64,000 nucleotides of DNA, taken from Anoplolepis gracilipes. Taxonomy: Eukaryota > Arthropoda > Insecta > Hymenoptera > Formicidae. The notes below the pieces were generated by a model. It was not told the origin of the DNA. It searched no databases and was given only the letters and a program-made list of their open reading frames with translations. Shown piece by piece: positions 61,350-64,000 of this stretch. The stretch lies in contig NC_132971.1 in assembly GCF_047496725.1 (NCBI RefSeq), positions 17,292,001-17,356,000 on the forward strand, read 5' to 3'. Position numbers and translations under genes: made by a program. Numbering within the stretch: position 1 is the stretch's first letter; every line of letters starts with the position of its first letter.

Positions 61350-63814
61350 GTAAGATAATAATTTATATTATGATGCTATAAATAATCTCGTTTTATTTTC
61401 GTAATGAGGAGTTTAGGATATGAAACATATCTGTGCATCTTTGCATTTCTGCTTTCTTTGCTATATTAAAGTAAGAAAAAAAATATGATTATAAAAATGT
61501 TTTCGAAACTTACGACTATAATAATATAACACACACACGTACATCTTCTTTTCTTATCAATTGTTATCAGAAAATTTAATTTGTCTTTTTTTTTTATTAC
61601 TTTAATATTATTAAGATATTTATTAATATTATATGAGCTTTTGTAACAAAAATAACTTACTAATAATACTAATAAATTCTTATTATTAATGAAATATTAA
61701 TTAACTTTGAAAATTTATAATTTCTAACAAAATTGTAGATTAATGATAAAGGTGCAATCAATTATTAATCAAAATTATTTTTTTAGATGCTGTAACAACA
61801 CATTTATTACAACTCTCAAACAGTAATCTAAATGCTGAATACAATGCAGAATACAATGCAGAAAACTTTAATTACATTCAAAATGTTGAATCGAGATATA
61901 ATTATATAGAAGAGAAGACGACACAACATCAACCTTACATTTCTTTTTGGAACTTTGTATTTTCTATTTGGGACATAGACATTTGGATAGCAGTTCTTAT
62001 AACATTAATACTTCTGTTATTGATATTATGTTTGCCTATTTGTTTTAGGTAAATCAATTTATTTTGAAATATTTATGCGCTTATAATTTTATAATTAATT
62101 TATAGTACAAATAGTTCATAATTAACACTGACAACGAGAAAATTCCTGAAATATATATATATATATATACACATATATAAGTTCATTATGTATATAATAA
62201 ATTATATACCTAGATAATTTAAGCAAGATGTAAATAAAGATATAAAATATAAATGTATATAATATACATATATACATTAATATAATGCAGTCAAGGCGAA
62301 ACCAATTATTTTATTTGTTTTAATTACAAATAGTATATTTTAATAAAAATTTATTTAATAAAAACAATTTTTGTTTTTACCTATTTTTTCAGATATTAAA
62401 ATTTATTTCAATTTAAACTTTTTTTAAATTTAAACTGCATACTATATTTTTTTATCATTAAAATTGAAATAAATGTTAATTAGTTATATATGTTTTATTA
62501 TTTATTAGAGGTATATAGAACATGTAATAACCATAAACTGTTATGTATTGAAGATAGCCATTAATAAATTAAATATTATCAAAGACATATTCTATTATTA
62601 GAAAATATCTTTATAAAAACGACTTTTTATATTTAATTTTTTTATATCATTGCTTTTTATATTGTTTGTTATCGCATAGAAAATGTAATACCGTTTTCAG
62701 AAACTGTGTCTTTCCCACTTCTAAAGTTAAACTCCCGATGAAAGTCCATATCGCAATTCCTTATCGACAAAGTATTAATTTTCTGGAGGAACATAAAGTA
62801 CATAATGTAAGTATAACCCCAATAAGAGTTTACATGTATATAGAGTAAGTATATAGTAAATTTTTAATTTATTTAGAATACATTATGGTATGAAGCTGGC
62901 GTCTTATTTCGTGAAAATTTATTAATTGTTGAGAATTCTGGCTTTTTTTTAATTTTAATAATTTCAAAGTTTTTCATAGATTAAACATATAGCCATTAAG
63001 CTAAAAAAATGGCTCAGAACAAACCAAGTTTAGATTGTATCTATAACTTTTTCCTCCGCCGATTTTTGTATGTCATTTCTTGTCAGATTTTAAGCACTTT
63101 AGACTTCTATAATAGTTCTACAAAAACTTCTATGGATAAAAATTATTAGAATATTAGTTAAACAAATTAGATCGCTCGAGATGTCGGATGTGTATAAACA
63201 CTGAGGTAAAACGCTGGTCGGTTTTTTAAATTTTTATGAATTCTAAAAATGAAATTTTATATAAAATGATAAAACTATCGAAATACGACCAGCATCTTTC
63301 CATCTCATACATCCGGAGTCTCGAGTGATCTAATTTGTTTAACAAATATTCTAATAATTTTTACGGAAAGAACTTTGTTCAGAAAGTATAAGTGATTGCA
63401 GAAGTAACACAAAATCTCATTTAAAATTGATAAAACTATCGTTATATTACCACTTTGGTTCGGCGTCTCGGTGATCTAATTTAATAAATATTCTAATAAT
63501 TATGAATAAAATTTTTTGCAAAAACTATAGTAAAACTTTCAAGCTTTTAAAATTTGATAAGAAAAGCTAAGAAAATCATTGAAAGACAAAATGACGCGCA
63601 GCATGAACTTGGCGTCTCACTTTGTCCCGAGCCATTCTTTTAGTTTAGTGCCCATAACTATTTGTTTAATCTATTAAAAACTCTAAAGGTATTAAAAATA
63701 AAGTCAAAATTATCAACAATTAAAGAGTTTCTACAAAGTGAGACGTCAGGTTCACACTCAATCAATGCTGTTAATTATTTAATTTTGTAGGTGCCAATAA
63801 AGGAGATTGTTTAA
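61304..63814 (+). CDS. Copy D: intact small type I membrane protein
   Basis: Joining 61304-61349, 61787-62048, 62680-62806 and 63791-63814 gives 459 nt, 152 codons plus stop, with every junction in phase (1, 2, 0). Residues 1-15 are a signal peptide, ending Ile-Ser before Asp16. Residues 16-80 form a polar ectodomain with a repeated Asn-Ala-Glu-Tyr motif (31-42) and aromatic residues (69-77). Residues 81-102 are a single helix with Cys97 and Cys101. Residues 103-152 are a basic tail with Cys105, Cys112 and several Lys/Arg. Positive charges after the helix favour tail-inside topology. Exon phases and the His-Asn end of exon 4 are shared with copy B, and the signal exon with A and C, which makes chance unlikely. 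I do not recognise the family, so function is unknown. It may be a cell-surface or secreted-pathway protein. Transcription is not shown by sequence alone. Confidence 0.72.
61787..62048 (+). CDS. Copy D exon 3: ectodomain and transmembrane helix
   Basis: The acceptor AAAATTATTTTTTTAG precedes the exon and the donor is TTTTAG|GTAAATCAATTT. The exon is 262 nt, entering in phase 1 (Asp16) and leaving in phase 2 (AG of Arg103). A 12-nt repeat (AATGCAGAATAC and variants) near 61829-61865 encodes Asn-Ala-Glu-Tyr units. The helix Trp-Ile-Ala-Val-Leu-Ile-Thr-Leu-Ile-Leu is followed by more Leu/Ile. The exon carries no stop in this frame, unlike copies B and C, which need a frame change. Confidence 0.75.
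62680..62806 (+). CDS. Copy D exon 4: cytoplasmic tail
   Basis: After the acceptor TTTGTTATCGCATAG, the first base completes Arg103 and 42 codons follow to CATAAT|GTAAGTATAAC. The end His-Asn|GTAAGT and the phases equal copy B exon 4, but the peptide between is almost entirely different and shorter (42 versus 57 codons, with two Cys versus five). Base composition is richer in G/C than the neighbouring introns, as expected of an exon. Confidence 0.7.
63008..63640. mobile_element. Second member of the 911-1850 foldback family
   Basis: The left arm near 63008 has GGCTCAGAACAAACCAAGTT, and TCAGATTTTAAGCACTTTAG follows. The right end has GCAGCATGAACTTGGCGTCT then CGAGCCATTCTTT. The inner AAACGCTGGTCG and AATTATTAGAATATTAGTTA blocks match the copy at 911-1850. 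The downstream about 120 bp (to AAAGTGAGACGTCAGGTTCACAC near 63737) also aligns with 1855-1960. It lies in the last intron of copy D. Confidence 0.7.
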
Positions 63815-64000
63815 TAGATAAATCTTGACAATGATGCTATTGCAAATTGATTTTATTAATATAAGATTTTAATTATTTGAAAAATTACTTGTAAATACGT
63901 AATTATTATAAAAAAATTCGACTTTCAAATCATTTAGACGTTGCATTTTTGTGATGTACAATATATTTATAATTTTCAAAAAAATTTATAGATAATAACA
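63791..64000 (+). CDS. Copy D terminal exon 5 and 3' UTR
   Basis: The acceptor TTAATTTTGTAG precedes it. Phase 0 gives Val-Pro-Ile-Lys-Glu-Ile-Val and TAA at 63812-63814, the same seven-codon length as copy A. The 3' UTR shares CTATTGCAAATTGATTT and a following block with copy A (TATTACAAATTGATTT) and runs out of the window. No clear poly(A) signal can be fixed before the window end. Confidence 0.6.

Overview
This is an AT-rich, intron- and repeat-dominated eukaryotic window. The abundant TA, AC and GA microsatellites, many foldback/MITE elements, CpG-rich patches in an AT-rich background and pyrimidine-tract AG/GTAAG splice sites suggest an insect nuclear genome. A hymenopteran, perhaps an ant, is my inference, not something the sequence proves. 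No long conserved protein is visible on either strand, and there is no sign of prokaryotic organisation.

Region 1 (about 1-28,000) shows no gene I can defend. It holds a foldback element with internal tandem repeats (911-1850), a 198-bp tandem duplication (2069-2464), a MITE (3686-4211), microsatellites, and many 200-600 bp GC/CpG-richer patches (for example 4.7-5.6, 9.7-10.3, 11.8-12.1, 13.3-13.6, 14.4-15.0, 16.0-16.4, 18.4-18.8, 20.0-21.1, 23.1-24.5 and 26.0-26.5 kb). The patches are open in several frames at once. They look more like regulatory or untranslated islands than coding exons.

Region 2 (about 28,700-64,000) contains the main discovery: a tandem, plus-strand family of small multi-exon genes that I do not recognise. 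The ancestral unit can be rebuilt from the copies. It has (i) a promoter plus non-coding exon 1 ending GATTTG at a GTAAG-type donor, with paired CCAAT boxes in three copies; (ii) exon 2, carrying 5' UTR and a 15-16 residue hydrophobic signal peptide and ending in phase 1; (iii) exon 3, a short, fast-changing ectodomain plus one transmembrane helix, ending in phase 2; (iv) exon 4, a basic, cysteine-containing tail ending His-Asn in phase 0; and (v) a tiny terminal exon 5 followed by a recognisable 3' UTR. Copy D (60.1-64.0 kb) is complete and open across all four coding exons, predicting a 152-residue type I membrane protein. Copy C (50.9-54.8 kb) keeps exons 1, 2, 3 and 5 but has a frame offset in exon 3. 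Copy B (45.5-47.7 kb) keeps exons 1, 3 and 4. Copy A (28.7-31.9 kb) and fragment B' (48.0-48.6 kb) keep only exon 2 and exon 5 (plus exon 1 in A). E (42.6-42.75 kb) is an orphan promoter/exon 1. The units have been broken and padded by MITEs, a near-perfect long hairpin and a segmental duplication (48.35-49.9 kb versus 54.57-56.4 kb). One copy of that duplication carries an 8-bp-TSD, hAT-like MITE that the other lacks.

The family looks like birth-and-death evolution of secreted/membrane proteins. The promoter, signal-peptide exon and 3' UTR are easier to align between copies than the ectodomain and tail. Function is unknown.
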